A stretch of 64,000 nucleotides of DNA from Epichloe hybrida (lineage: Eukaryota > Ascomycota > Sordariomycetes > Hypocreales > Clavicipitaceae). A model generated the notes under the pieces. It did no database searches and was not told the origin of the DNA. It saw only the letters and a program-made list of their open reading frames with translations. The translations under genes and the position numbers were made by a program. How positions within the stretch are numbered: the first letter of the stretch is position 1; each line of letters begins with the position of its first letter. Positions 32,696 through 45,278 of the stretch are shown piece after piece. The stretch lies in contig JAFEKR010000003.1 of assembly GCA_019022495.1 (NCBI GenBank), positions 3,162,001 to 3,226,000 of the forward strand, given 5' to 3'.

Positions 32696-33959
32696 ATGTC
32701 TGGCGTGCGCGAGAGTGTTCGCCTGGCGAGAGCCCTTGGCCAAAGGCGGTTGTATTTGCAACCCACACAGTCACGCGCGAGGCGATTTGCATCAACGGCC
32801 GAAGGCAAAGCCCAAGCTCCCCCGTCCAGCCATTTGGCAGACTTGGAGTCAACAACGACATTTACATCTCCCACGCCGGACGAAAAGACAATTGACGAGT
32901 TTAAATCTGCAGGAACGCAGAGAGCGAGGGAGCGAAAGCTTCCTGGAAACAGGTACGTGAAGGAGATCACTCGTCTTTCGTTGTCGCTGCCATTCTTTCC
33001 ATCCCCCTGCCTCGGTGAAAAAAATAGACTTCAAGCTGATGAACTTTTTCTTCATCCCAAGATACCAGTACCATCCTCCCAAATACTACCGTGGTCCTTT
33101 GCATCCCGTCCAAACACCGAAATCATCAGACCCGACCGCCCGTGACTTCGTCCCGGGACCGTTCAGCTTTCCCAGATTAAAGCACACCTACGACAGCACC
33201 ATGGCCCCAGACCTACTGGCCATGACGTACCAGCACACGCCTCCGGGTACCGTAGCACCGGAATCGCAAAAGGGAACATTGAGACAATGGGACGGCTCGT
33301 CGCCTTACCATAAGAACAGACCGAGCCGCGGTCCCCGTGGTGGCGGCTCCTCAAGACTCGGCATACTCGAGCGAAACGTGGACTGGAACAACATCCCCGA
33401 GATTGAGGCCGTCACCATCAACTCGTATGCTCCCATGTCGTCCCAGAACAAAGAGTACCTGCATGTGGCGCGAGCCGTCGTCCAGGCCATCAGCGGCGCT
33501 TACCCAGAGGTCACAACCGTCAAACACCACGTCATTCAATGGGGCGTTCGCAAGGGCGACAAGGCCGGCGCCAAAGTGACACTGCGCGGTGGTGCCGCCT
33601 ACGACTTCGTCGACAAGTTAGTCACGCTAGTCTTGCCCAAGATCAAGGACTGGCCGGGCATCAAGGCCTCCACGGGCGATGACTCGGGCAATCTGGCTTT
33701 TGGCATGAAGCCCGCGTGGATGGCCTACTTTCCCGAGATTGAATTCAACTACGACGTAAGACTGATGTCTTTCCTCTTTTTCTTGGGCTTCTTCCTCTTT
33801 CCGAACCTGGTTCACTAATCAAGTCCTGTGCAGATGTATCCTCCCAAGCTGATGCCCGGATGCGACATCTTCATTCACACCACTGGCACATCTGACCGAC
33901 AAGGTCGCTTACTGATGCAGGCGCTTGGCTTTCCCTTCTACGGCAAAGCTACCCGTTAA
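32696..33959 (+). CDS. MRPL7: Mitochondrial large-subunit ribosomal protein uL5m
   Basis: Exons 32696-32952, 33062-33755 and 33834-33959 give 358 residues. The first exon begins MSGVRESVRLARALGQRR and is Arg-rich without acids, a typical mitochondrial targeting sequence. The L5 fold begins with IPEIEAVTINSYAPMSS, and the C-terminal hallmark reads FPEIEFNYD followed by MYPPKLMPGCDIFIHTTG. uL5 sits in the central protuberance of the large subunit and contacts the tRNA region and the small subunit. Fungal mitochondrial forms carry an N-terminal extension of about 150 residues, as here. Introns are 109 and 78 nt. The gene converges on Fes1 with about 290 bp between stops. Confidence 0.94.
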
Positions 33960-34250
33960 CAACTCCGAGTTCATCGGGCCCTAGGAGATCACCCAAGACA
34001 AAAGCATGTATCATCATTTTGCGCAAGAGAAGAAGATGAACATCTAGCATAGGCATGTTTATAACATTTGTGTCATAAAAAAAAAAGAGGTCAGCAAAGC
34101 AGACCATTTGTAGATCCCGTCGTCACCCAACTCATGCCAAGTTGACGACTTTCACATCCTTCAAAACCAAAACGCCCGAAACTCCCTTCCCAATGCCAAT
34201 TTTGACCATACTCTACCGCGCAATCGAAACCAGAGCCTTTGCACACCGCC

Positions 34251-34874
34251 CTAAATCTTTTCCCTCAACCCATTCATAATCACATCCACAGCCTCCATAT
34301 CCGCCGCATCAACCTTGTTGCCCGTCTGCAGCTCCTCAACGCACGCATCCATCGCGGGCTGATAATTCCTACACGCCGAGCTCAGCGCATACACGGCCTT
34401 CCTCCTCACGTCCTCCTTCTCCGCCGCCGCCGTCGCCATTCCCACGAGCTGCTTCACGCCCCCCATGGCGTACAGCCTCTCCTGCGTCTTCTCGTTGTTC
34501 TGCACCGCCGTGCCGATGCACCACGCCGCCATCTTGCGCAGCTCGGGCTCCTCGTGGCCGAGCTGCTCCAGCAGCGGCGTCCAGAGGCCCAGGTCGGCAA
34601 TGTTGTTGGCGTTGTCCAGCGACTCGATCAGCTGCTCGAAGTTGTCAAAGGCGACTAGCTTGCTCTCCAGATCGGCCTCCGACGCCGGCGCCGCGATGAT
34701 GTCCATGGCTGCCTTCATGAGTTCGGCATCGGATGGGCCGCCCATGAGCGCCGCGATCAGCTCGGGCGTGAGCTGGGTCGGGTTGGAGGCGGCGGCGGAG
34801 GGATCGTCGCGCGTGACGTCGCTGTTTTCGATGGACCATTTGAGGAGGTCGTTGAGGCGTTTGTCCGAGGCCAT
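34251..34874 (-). CDS. FES1: Hsp70 nucleotide exchange factor Fes1
   Basis: A single exon encodes 207 residues. The N-terminal part ([18 protein letters not shown]) is the Fes1 signature, followed by a linker rich in Ala/Pro and the armadillo-like repeats characteristic of the HspBP1/Fes1 family ([57 protein letters not shown]). Fes1 releases ADP from cytosolic Hsp70 and helps clear misfolded proteins. The length equals the fungal norm. It is the 3' neighbour of uL5m in convergent orientation. Confidence 0.96.
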   Translation of the reverse strand: MASDKRLNDLLKWSIENSDVTRDDPSAAASNPTQLTPELIAALMGGPSDAELMKAAMDIIAAPASEADLESKLVAFDNFEQLIESLDNANNIADLGLWTPLLEQLGHEEPELRKMAAWCIGTAVQNNEKTQERLYAMGGVKQLVGMATAAAEKEDVRRKAVYALSSACRNYQPAMDACVEELQTGNKVDAADMEAVDVIMNGLREKI

Positions 34875-37742
34875 GATGGGCTGGCGGGGGGTTTTTTTTC
34901 CTTCTTCCTCTTCTGTGTTTGAAGAAATCGAGTACGTGTGTGAGTGTTGTCAGAATGAAGAATGGTCGGATGTGTGAATTCGGTTGTGTCTTTTTTTCTT
35001 ATTTTTTTACTAAAGCTGTATCTCCTCTCCCCTTGGATGGAAGCATGATGTCCATTCTGGAAGATTCATAAGGTACGCTAGTCTGAGTGGGGACTAGTGG
35101 ATCCCACAGATTTTCTGGTCCACGAGATTGAATTGTCTGGTTGCTTGCTTCATGGTGGTTTCTGCGGCACGGAAGCAAGGCATGGTGGTCGTGAGCAAGA
35201 TTTGCTCTGGTGATGAAGAATGGACTATAGGCATTCTGTTACGCCAAGTCCAGTGTTAAACATGGCATAATGCGTAGACCTCGCAGTCTTGTTATTACTC
35301 CCGCTGCGCAGCATGGCAAAACTCTACGAAGCTGAGTTGATGCAGAACAAGGAGGGCAAAAATTACCCCGCGGTTGCCCCTCCATGCCACAGCAACAATC
35401 TCTGCCAGCTACAGTGGTGTACACTATTGGATCCCATCTACCTACTGCATGACTGTCCTAATAGCGTTTCAAGTCTGAATCGTGTGTACCTGTACGGAGT
35501 GTCAGGTCTCATGGAATAAGTCTCAGCAATCCATGGCACATCAGTAGGCAGATGAATTGAACGCCCGTTGCTGATTGTCAGTGCACGTCATCGCGCACGT
35601 GTTGTCGTCGTCTCTGCCAGCAAAGCTGACGACTCCCCCACCCCTCTCCTTTTTTTTTTTACGCCCATTTCAAAGATAAGCCAAGACTGAAAATCGTGGT
35701 GGCCTGAGCTGTGATTTTTGGGCTAGCCGTGACATCGGAGGCGAGCGCGGAACACCCGTGACGAAGACCACGTCTGGACTAGTGCGCTTGCTGCTCTTGC
35801 GGAACGTATGGAAGTCAGTACCGTTTACGGCAAACGGAGCAATGGAAACGGTAGTGTTCAATGTAGGCACTGGGGAGGCAAGGAAATACAATGTCTCCAT
35901 GGATAGATGGATCGGACTTAATCGCAAGAAATCTACCGACTATGATTACACCAACTGTTTGTCACCTTTTGCACCCCTCGCACTCCATAGACGCAAGGCA
36001 CGCACGGGAGCCAGCCGTCCTTTGGCTCTTGTCACAGGAGTTGTTATCCAAGCCACTGCCATTACGGCCGGATATCAAGCCATCTTAGCGGGTCGCTTCA
36101 TCACGCAAGGAAACCAAACCGTCCGAGAATATTCGCAACGACAGTTGTTGACCTAGGTGAGTACCTAGTGGAATGGGAGTCGGCAGCTTGTCTGTGATAC
36201 CTGGTTCTTTGTGCCAGAAACGAAGCGGCTCATATTGGAAGAAATGGTACGCCACCGAATTCTTGGTGGAAACACTGAGAGACGCCGGCCGCTGATTGGA
36301 AATATAGGACGTTGTGTTTGGTTCTGAAGGCACCGCGCAAGCAGATTTTGAGCGAATGGAAGAGATCAACCGCGAATTTGGGTTTGGTACAAGTCATCAT
36401 CAATGACTCTGCCAAGAGGAAATTAGACCACAAGGAAGTCACGGACGAGAAGATTGGATTGATGGCTGAGGCCACCACACTCTAACACACAGAAAACCCG
36501 CCGATGAATACTAGATCAATATGTCGACCTTGAAGGTAGATACGTAGATGAGAATGTGCCCAGAGCACCCTTTTTGGTTTCTTCTTTCTTCTTTCTTCTT
36601 CCTTCTTTCTTCTTTCTTCGTTCTTCGTTCTTCTTCCCCATGAGATCGAGTCCTCAACCCCCATCTCACTGCCTATAAGCGTCATTGGCGGTGTCCATGT
36701 CCAGGCACCCAGATCAAAGTCAAGCTTAATGAAAACCCGGGGCCAATCTTTCGATTGCGTCCCCACGGGCCATGGAGCACACGATACTAGCGATTAGGGT
36801 AAGACGGGTGTTGCAGGAATGATGCTCGTCAGCAATATGCACCGTTCCTTTCCAAACGGCAAACGGTGCCGATGGCTGTGGATCGAAGAAGACGCATCGT
36901 TTTTGGCTTAGCAACCCGCGAAATACATTCGTAGACCCGTCCAAGGCATCCATGATTGCACAACAGGTGTCAGGCAGCCACCCAATGGATTGTGCCAAGC
37001 AGGCCACCACGAAAGATAGAGCTGCTGGAACTGTCTCCTCACATCGGGGCTCGATGCAAGGCTACGAAATAGACGCCAAGAATTACAAGGACAGCTGGCT
37101 GGTGACGACGGCGATGGCGACGAACGATGGCGACGAACGATAAGCGGCCCCATCCCTCTGGCGTGCACCTAGCACCTAACCCGATACAAGCCAATCATGG
37201 CCCGTTATAGCGGCAAGCCGGGGCGCCCAGGGGCTGTTCGTCTCTGTCTGGCCCCGCTCCGTCGCCCATCGCCGCCACAGTTTTTTTTTTTTTTTCCACG
37301 GGCCAGCCACACAGTCCAGCGCAGCGCAGACAGAGCTTGTTGGTGTTGGTGTTTTTTTTTTTTTGGTGTTTCGACAGGGGACGTGGCTGGCTGGCAAGCC
37401 TGGCCTCTTCGCCCATTTTTCGTGTTCGCTGCTGGCTGGTCTGTTGGCACCTGGAGACTTGGGCCTGCGGGGATACCATTTGACCTGGCCCTGGTTCACT
37501 TGCAAGTTCCCTCCTTTCTCCCCTCCACTCTTCCTCCTTCTTCAACATCACCCCCCCCCCCTAACGACCAAATACCCCGAGTCTCCTTCCGACTCTTCCT
37601 CAACACTTGCTCCGTAACTTTCAAACACTTTTTTTATCTCGTGAGCTACACCCATACCCTTTCACACCTTCGCGCTGGTGTATATTGTACTAAACCGTTA
37701 CGCTTTCTTTCGTCAAACAGTCTTCTACTTTAATCAGCAACC
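34875..37742. other. 2.9-kb intergenic region between Fes1 and actin
   Basis: It holds the upstream regions of both genes. A reading frame ending at 36485 has a protein-like composition but no assured exon structure (see findings). A polypyrimidine TTCTT tract lies at about 36577-36640, a duplicated GATGGCGACGAAC near 37110-37140, and T runs at 37279-37293 and 37352-37363. Confidence 0.45.
37500..37742 (+). promoter_or_regulatory. Pyrimidine-rich actin core promoter / leader
   Basis: The 240 bp before the actin ATG are dominated by C and T (CTCCTTTCTCCCCTCCACTC near 37510, a C10 run near 37552) and end AATCAGCAACCATGG. Such CT blocks are typical of highly expressed fungal genes. Transcription start points cannot be read from sequence. 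Confidence 0.5.
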
Positions 37743-39497
37743 ATGGAGGGTATGTTCCTACATCTACTAATCCTCAGCCTTGATGTGCAACCTTGTCCAA
37801 GCATCATCAAAAGGCTGCTTCCATCGCATTGATACTCATCACTAACGTTCCTTCAACGCACAGAAGAAGTTGCCGCTCTCGTCATCGACAATGGGTAAGC
37901 TTTGTCCTGTCGCAACCCCCGCTCTCTCTCACCGACCTCTCGAACATGGGCACTGCGTAGACCCACGCAACGTGTCGAGCAACAACAGACGAGGCAGAAT
38001 GCTTCCTGTGGCATCTGTAGATGATGGACAACACCCTTTTACAAAGACGCATATCACTAACTCGCTGGTAGTTCGGGCATGTGCAAGGCTGGTTTCGCCG
38101 GAGATGACGCTCCCCGAGCTGTTTTCCGTGAGTAACCCCACTTCCTTCCTCTCAGCTCCCCCCGATAGACTACGTGTAGCTCTTAGTGAGAGGACTGGCT
38201 GGCAAATATGCACACCGTCATCCTTATCATTAAATATAACAAAAATGCTGACATTTCGCGATAGCCTCCATCGTCGGCCGTCCCCGTCATCAAGGGTAAG
38301 TCTTTCCGCGCGATTGGCTAGGAAACTAGAAAAGTTGGCCTGGGCCTCGCGCCACCTGACTGGCTGCGCTTGCGCGCGAGCTCAGATGTGTTAGGAAATT
38401 CAAACACCATTCTGACAATGTTTGGCAGTATCATGATTGGTATGGGTCAGAAGGACTCCTATGTCGGTGATGAGGCCCAGTCCAAGCGTGGTATTCTCAC
38501 CCTGCGATACCCTATCGAGCACGGTGTCGTCACCAACTGGGATGACATGGAGAAGATCTGGCACCACACCTTCTACAACGAGCTGCGTGTGGCTCCTGAG
38601 GAGCACCCTGTCTTGCTCACTGAGGCCCCCATCAACCCGAAGTCCAACCGTGAGAAGATGACCCAGATCGTTTTCGAGACCTTCAACGCTCCCGCTTTCT
38701 ACGTCTCTATCCAGGCTGTCCTGTCTCTGTACGCTTCCGGTCGCACAACCGGTATCGTTCTCGACTCCGGTGATGGTGTCACTCACGTCGTACCCATCTA
38801 CGAGGGTTTCGCTCTTCCTCACGCTATTGCTCGTGTTGACATGGCTGGCCGTGACCTCACTGACTACCTGATGAAGATCTTGGCCGAGCGCGGCTATGCT
38901 TTCTCTACTACCGCCGAGCGTGAAATTGTTCGTGACATCAAGGAGAAGCTTTGTTACGTCGCCCTCGACTTCGAGCAGGAGATTCAGACTGCTTCACAGA
39001 GCTCCAGCCTTGAGAAGTCTTACGAACTTCCTGACGGGCAGGTCATCACCATCGGCAACGAGCGATTCCGTGCCCCCGAGGCCTTGTTCCAGCCCTCTGT
39101 CCTGGGTCTTGAGTCTGGCGGTATCCACATCACCACCTTCAACTCTGTCATGAAGTGTGATGTCGATGTCCGTAAGGACCTGTACGGCAACATTGTCATG
39201 GTACGTCTTGTTTTTTTTTGCGATGGAAACGATTTCACTCTGGGATGTGTGCTGATAACTCTGCAGTCTGGTGGTACCACCATGTATCCTGGTCTCTCCG
39301 ACCGTATGCAGAAGGAGATCACTGCCCTCGCCCCTTCTTCCATGAAGGTCAAGATTATTGCTCCTCCCGAGCGAAAGTACTCTGTCTGGATCGGTGGTTC
39401 TATTCTGGCTTCTCTGTCTACTTTCCAGCAAATGTGGATCTCCAAGCAGGAATACGACGAGAGCGGTCCCTCAATTGTCCACCGCAAGTGCTTCTAA
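37743..39497 (+). CDS. ACT1: Actin
   Basis: Six exons: 37743-37749, 37864-37894, 38072-38127, 38265-38295, 38429-39200, 39267-39497. Together they give exactly 375 residues, the universal actin length. The first four exons are tiny (7, 31, 56 and 31 nt), so the 5' end would be missed without splicing logic. Key segments: [20 protein letters not shown] (nucleotide-binding loop), [37 protein letters not shown], and the C-terminal IVHRKCF. The segment after the fourth intron reads RPRHQG, as in yeast. Actin forms the filaments used for tip growth, endocytosis and septation. Codon use in exon 5 is strongly biased to C-ending codons, fitting very high expression. Confidence 0.99.
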
Positions 39498-39979
39498 GGT
39501 ATGAATTCAATAGAACCTGATGAAAGCTGCGGCTCTGACTTAGTTGAGTAAATATGCTAAAAATATTACAGCGACGCTGCATCAGAACCGAAGCTTTCCA
39601 CCTTTCACCAACTCACGCCGAGATCATGGAGGTGGCGGCCGATACGGAGCCCACTCGGCCTCGCAAGCATCTCAGTCAGGTGTCATATTTACGAAAAGTT
39701 TTTGATAGGATTATGGAGGCGGGCCGTCTGTTTTCTCCAAGGGGAAGCAATGGGCTGTGTGTTATAACCGGATGGATGATACGGGGCTAAGGGGAAGACA
39801 TCAGGTTGACAAAAACCAAATACTTTTATTTTGCTTTCCGTTCTAGACTCGTTCAAATGGATCAATGTAACGACGCCATCTGGTAAACCCCCCCCCCTGG
39901 ATGTCATGGTGACTGACGGTAATTGTGACGCACGATGAGACAAGACATTCACCGTAGGGACAGTGCGACCAAAACAGCA
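39498..39979. other. Convergent intergenic region
   Basis: It is the 3' region of actin and of the GGQ protein gene. A C run lies near 39887-39896. No gene is seen. Confidence 0.5.
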
Positions 39980-40665
39980 TCATTTGATACTGTCGCGTAT
40001 TATATCTGGCTCTACCTGTAATCTTGGGGCATCTGTGCTAAGCGCATCGCGCGCGCATCTCTCTATAGTCTCGTCTTGTATCAGCGCGGCTGATTCCTGG
40101 GCTCGGGGCGTCGTGGCGGCAGCCCTGTCTTCCTCCAGCTGCCGGTACTTTCGGCGACTCTTTTTCGAGGCGCTAGCCGCCTTTTTTCGTTTCACCTCTC
40201 CAACTATCGAAGATCGACTGTGTTCGCCATGGAGCAGATTGTCGACTTTTTGGGCAAGTAGCTCACGGGCTTGTTTTCGATTCTGGCTTCGCGATCGGGT
40301 GGCTTGCGACTTGACGACTATTCCTGTGGGAAGGTGCTTCAACTGAACGGCCGAGTTGGTTTTGTTCTTTTGCAATTGATGGATAGTCAGTACACTGTTT
40401 GAAAACCGATCCATTCTTCCTGCCCGGAGTACGCAGAGTCGAGTAGAGTAACTCTGTGTTTTTCCCAACTTACAATCTTCTGCCCGCCTGGACCACTCCC
40501 CTTCAGGAAAGATTCTTCGATTTCCGAATCTGGTGGAGGTTTGGGGCGAGCAGGAAGGTTTTTGAAAATGGCCGGGAGGCATGTGAACGGTCTCTTGGCA
40601 GGGAGGAGGCTCGCGTTGTGTATGCAACGGCATGTAGGCCGTGTAGGGGGTAGAAAACGATGCAT
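39980..40665 (-). CDS. Mitochondrial GGQ release-factor-like protein (Rso55/mtRF-R type)
   Basis: Exons 40665-40474 and 40366-39980 give 192 residues. The N terminus (MHRFLPPTRPTCRCIHNAS) is Arg-rich and acid-free, suggesting mitochondrial import. The class I release-factor domain shows KGSGPGGQKINKTNSAV with the GGQ at residues 60-62, and then VQLKHLPTGIVVKSQATRS. The codon-recognition domains are absent. The C terminus has a basic helix (GEVKRKKAASASKKSRRKYR). Family members (yeast Rso55, human C12orf65/MTRFR) rescue stalled mitochondrial ribosomes by cleaving peptidyl-tRNA. The single 107-nt intron falls right after the GGQKI residues, with a GTACTGAC branch region. Confidence 0.87.
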
Positions 40666-41188
40666 TGCCAACGTAAAGTAGGTAGAATAGGTCCTTGGGG
40701 AAATCAATTCGAGGGGTTCGCGTGGAGATTCTTCTCGTTGTACTACGGGGACAATTCGAGGTCCGAGGATGGCGTGGACAACTGAATTATGTCAACTTCC
40801 GGGAACTCTCTGCTCGGTTAACAAGTTGACACGAATCAGACGCTACCACGTTCACTGGTTCTTAGAGTGACATGGAGATAACCGTGGAGCCGCCGCTCCG
40901 AGGGCCCGCGCGCTGGGCCCGACTCCGCAATGGGGTGGGCTTATCTTCGGCTTTTGGCACTTGAACAATCCAGCGACTCGTAAGTCACCAACAAGTTGCG
41001 TTGACCTCGGCCGACTCCAAAACATCTTGCAAACCTGTTTCCAACCCAGTTACAGCGTCACAATTCGACTTTTTTTTTTTTTTTTTAAATTTCCTCGCCT
41101 GTTGAAGCGCCTCTTGTGCCTGCCCTGTCTCGTTCCAGACGACAAGTACAATTTACCTTCAAAAACCGAGTCCCCGAGTCTCCCCGAC
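40666..41188. other. Divergent intergenic region
   Basis: It contains the upstream regions of the GGQ protein and the SPT small-subunit-like gene. A T16 run occurs near 41070-41086. No gene is seen. Confidence 0.45.
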
Positions 41189-41713
41189 ATGTCCATGGCT
41201 GCGGATTACCGACGATGGCTTCGCCAGAAGCAGTATACCTTTGAGGTCACGTTTGCGCTGAACATGTTCCGATCATGGGAGAAGTCAGTCATTTGTATGT
41301 GCGCCGTTCCACGCCGAGATCAATTTTTTTTTTTCTCTATACCCCGACGATGGAAATAACTCCCCCCCTCCCCCACCCCTCTCTTTCGTCGTTCCTCGTG
41401 TCCGCCAAGAAGTTTCATCTCTTTTTCGTCGCTGTCACATCGCGATCCTCCTCTTTTGCTAACGCGGTCTCTTTCAGATTCCGTCCTCTTCCTTCTCATC
41501 AGCATGACTTTTATCGCCGCGGTCCTCTACCTCCCGCACCACGTTACCGTCCTGGCCGGCCGAGCGTGGTACTACATCCAGGGGGAGCACATCAACGTCG
41601 CTGCTTCGGCGAGAGAAGCCGTCAAGGAGGTTTCGGCGAGCGCGGTGGCCGTGGTGCCTACTGCAGAGACCATCACGGAGGCTGTCGTCAGGACCGTTGA
41701 GAAGGAGCTGTGA
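41189..41713 (+). CDS. Serine palmitoyltransferase small-subunit-like membrane protein
   Basis: Exons 41189-41294 and 41478-41713 give 113 residues. The first part (YRRWLRQKQYTFEVTFALNM, residues 7-26) matches the conserved N-terminal helix of the ssSPT/Tsc3-like family, and the following SWEK-SVI leads into one membrane segment (about residues 37-58, LFLLISMTFIAAVLYLP). The tail is Ala/Val/Glu-rich, possibly amphipathic. Such subunits sit in the ER and stimulate serine palmitoyltransferase, the first enzyme of sphingolipid synthesis. The 183-nt intron is longer than most here and has a GCTAACG branch site. Confidence 0.85.
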
Positions 41714-42675
41714 AGGGGGCGATTGACTCGTTGAGACGAGACGAATGAGACGTGGTGGTTTGGGATCTGTGATGGAGATACATTGTTGCCCACTTCTGAT
41801 GATGGTGGGTGGCAGAAGAGCGTTTGTCTTTTCGATATTGGCATTTCGATTTCTTTTTTTTTTCTTTTTTTTTTTTTCGGTTCTGGGCTGGAATCGCGAG
41901 GGGTGGCTGGGATACTTACTTGATAGTCTATGTGCATTGGGGACATGGAATATGTAATAGAAGCGAGGGTCTTTGATCTTTACTGCTGTTGGTGGTGGTG
42001 ACGTGGAGAGCATTGCCTTTCCGACGGGTGCGTGGTTGATGAAATGGGCCTTGTCCAGTGGAGGGACAGACCAGGAGTCTCAAATTGATACTGGTAGTTT
42101 CAGCAGTGGGATAGCTCTACCGGTCCCCGTGGCGATATCTCCGTCGGGAAATTAATCGTCGTTTGCCGCATCAATGTGGCGGAGAAGTCTCGGACGCAAG
42201 TATTTTGAGATGGAGACGTGGGATGTAGGTACGAGAAGCATCAATTTTGGTTCTTTCAATTAACAAGTAGCTGCTTGGAGATACAAATGCACAGAAGGCC
42301 TAGGAGACTAAGTCTACTCCACTTGTTGATCTTGGGAACCAGTTGTGGCAACTCCATCATTCTATCCAGGCTCGATGTGATGGTGGCGCTGAAGGGGGGT
42401 CGACTCCAACTAGGAACGGCATAAAAAAAAAAAAAGAGACAGCACTGTCCTTGGATCATGGTATCAAAGGGCTGGTCGGGGTTCCCGTTGAACGTTCGGC
42501 GCCCATTGCCTTTGGCACCAAGTCATATCGAATGCCTTCTGCTTTCACAGCATCAAGAGTACACCTCCATGTCTTCTCCTCACATCGTTGGACGTTTCTA
42601 GGACAAGAAGAAGGCCAAGCTAAGTATACGCATCTCACAGGGAAACAAGGCAACACCGATTCATTCCGAGTCTAG
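41714..42675. other. Convergent intergenic region
   Basis: This 960-bp stretch lies between the 3' ends of the SPT-like and Elp2 genes. T-rich tracts occur near 41855-41878. No gene is seen. Confidence 0.45.
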
Positions 42676-45278
42676 CTAGTTTGCTCGCAGATATGATTCG
42701 TCGAAAGAAAATAGTCTCAGGGAACTATCGGCACCAGCCACAGCGAGTGTACAAGTCGTGGATGCATCGGCCCTCTTGATCGGTCTCCATGCCAGCTGCA
42801 GAACGGTCTTGGACAGGCTCAATCTGCGGATTTCTGTTAAATAACCATGTTTTCATAGGAAGAAGGGGTTTCATTTGGGATCAATACGTACCCGGCCTGG
42901 GATTGCAACTCTGTGATATTGGTACCGTCCGCATGAACCAGGCATATGCTTATCTTGCCAGCCTCGGTGCCAACTGCGAGGACGAAGCTTCCATTCACAT
43001 CAACGGGGAGGAAATCAACGGCTGTAACCGGTTCCGAGCAAGGAAAGGCCGTGGATTGAGAAAAGTGCAGCTTGCCGTCTTCGGATGCCGTGGACAACCA
43101 CAGCCGCATTTGCTTGTCTCTGCCGGCGGTGGCGAACAACGGGGGCTTGCACGGCGCCCAGGCAGCATCAAGGATCATTCTGCTGTGACCCTTGGGGTCG
43201 GATTGAAGGAGTGTGTACATGGCATCCTCGCTTGTGTCTCTTTCAAAGACGGCCCACTGACGATCACGACCCACGCTCAGCAGATACTGATCATCACTGG
43301 AAAATCTCAGACGCGTGGCTGTTAATGAGTGCGCGACGAGCGGTGGTCTAATCTCTGTCCATTTCTCCGTTTCGAAGAGGCGAATGACTGCATGGTTTGT
43401 GGAGCTGGCTTTGCAGGCACTGGCAACGAGCTTGCCGTCATGACTAGCTGCCAAACAGGATATTTCGTAGCCATGCCCGTACAGCTTCTCGACTTCAGGC
43501 CAGAGCGTATGTCTGGAGAGCGTCTCTTCAAAGGGAGGGTGGTCAATTTCCAGATATGACTTCTTCACGATTGAGGCCGGGTCCATGGCCTCTCGGTCCC
43601 GATCATCGATGGGCTGGATCTCTTGGTCATCGTCGACAGTGTCTATGGCCTTGTTTGACAAGCCCAGAACAGGCATGTTGGCTGCACCGGGCATGTTGTG
43701 CGCGTTATTATTGTCAAGCCCTGCTAACTGTTTCAGCAACGTGGCAACAGCTTTTGGCTCACTAAAGACTCTCATGAGCTTTTCGTCTGCGCCAGAGACG
43801 AACTGAGTGTCGCCAAGTGAGTCAATGCAGTTCAGATCGTAGCCATGTATCTGAGGCCGCGACATTTCATGCCAGGTGCCGGAGTTCGTGGCCGTCCATT
43901 TGGCGTGCAGGCGAGATGTCTGATCTGAGCTGGTGGACAGGAGGTAGTCGCCGCTCTTCGACCACGCAACGCCCGTCACGGCCTTTGTATGGCCGGTGAT
44001 TGCTACACAAGGCTTCCAGTTATCCTTATCCGAGTCGTAATCCCAGCGCCTCCAGCTTCCGGTTCTCCCTAGACAGGCGACAGCCTTACCGTCGGAGGAC
44101 CAAAGGCCGGTCCAAAACCCGCCGGTGCTCCCAGTGGCCGTTGTCGCACCTTTTTCTCTACTAATTTCGCCCAGTCGGGCCATACTAACCCAGATTCCAG
44201 ATGTTGGGTCTGCTTCCCAGATGGCGAGAGAGTTGTCAGCAGATGAGGAAAGCAGCTGCAGCTTGCCGTCGACATGAGTGTGCCACCTCGCGCTGTAAAT
44301 CCAGTCTTCATGGCCCAGAAGTAACGCCTCAAAGGTAACGGAGAAGTCTTTGCCGGCGGCTCGCAGGCGATGGGCTTTGTTGGAAGGGGACTTCCCAGGC
44401 AAGAAAGCCCCGCTAAGAGGGTCAGATCCGGATGCCGCGAGAGCAGGCAATTCTGTCCCTTGGTGAACTCGCCAGATACGGATGTACTTGTCTTGACTCG
44501 CCGAGGCTAAGAGCAAGTCGCCGTTTTTGCTGTTTGATTCCCTCGTAAGGCTCAGGGACCGAACCCAGCCCTCGTGTCCGTGAAGCGTAGCCTGTACGCT
44601 GAAGTCGATGGTTGACGCCATCAAATCGGCGGTAAGAATCTGCACCGTCTCACGGGTGCCAGCAGCCGCGAGAATGAGGACATCACCGTCTATGATGCTG
44701 AGGGATATTGCCAATGGGAAGAACTTTGGCGTTGTCTTGATGGACTGAAGCAACTGTAGTTGGTCATTCTCGAAGGACCAAATCTTGAGAGTAGCATCTG
44801 CAGCCCCCGTTGCAATGATCCAATTTGCGGGGGGTCCAGCGATCCGTATACTACTAACGCAATTCACGGGTCCGGTGTGCTCTGATGATGTCTGGATGGC
44901 TTCAAAGTGGCGTCGTTCTTGATCTGACTTCCATAAAATGAGCGTCTTGTCGTCGGAGCCAGACACAATGTAGCTTGCATCATCCCTTGTGTCTTCGGGC
45001 AAGAATAAAACCGCCTTGACGGTCTCCTTATGTCCACTCAGAAGGTTCTCGACTCCCCTTGGAGGGTACAGCTATGTTTTCCGAATTAGTTCATGCCTTG
45101 GAACATGACCGCATCACAAGCAAGGTGACGAAAGGTAGAAACCCACAGTAGGCCGCCATAATGCGATATTTGCATCAGCGCCAAAAGCCAGCAGTCCAGA
45201 TGCACTCCAGTCTGCGACGGAAGTCTGTCTGTTGGCCCCCGTCGACAGGTATTCTGCCGAAACCCGCTTCGTGCCCAT
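42676..45278 (-). CDS. ELP2: Elongator complex subunit Elp2 (WD40)
   Basis: Exons 45278-45147, 45071-42892 and 42823-42676 give about 819 residues, within the normal range for Elp2. Two seven-bladed WD40 propellers are expected. Clear repeats include SVADWSASGLLAFGADANIALW, split by no intron, SYIVSGSDDKTLILWKSD, LLLASASQDKYIRIWRV, GDYLLSTSSDQTSRLHAKW and LFATAGRDKQMRLWLS. The last exon was recovered by splicing at 42891-42824; it restores LSLSKTVLQLAWRP and ends FDESYLRAN, whereas reading through the intron would stop at ENMVI. Elp2 joins Elp1 and Elp3 in Elongator, which makes the cm5 group on wobble uridine 34 of tRNAs. It is divergent from URM1. Confidence 0.96.

Noticed and set aside
38400..38822. 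Antisense frame opposite actin
   Set aside because: It is caused by the codon bias of actin and has no independent support.
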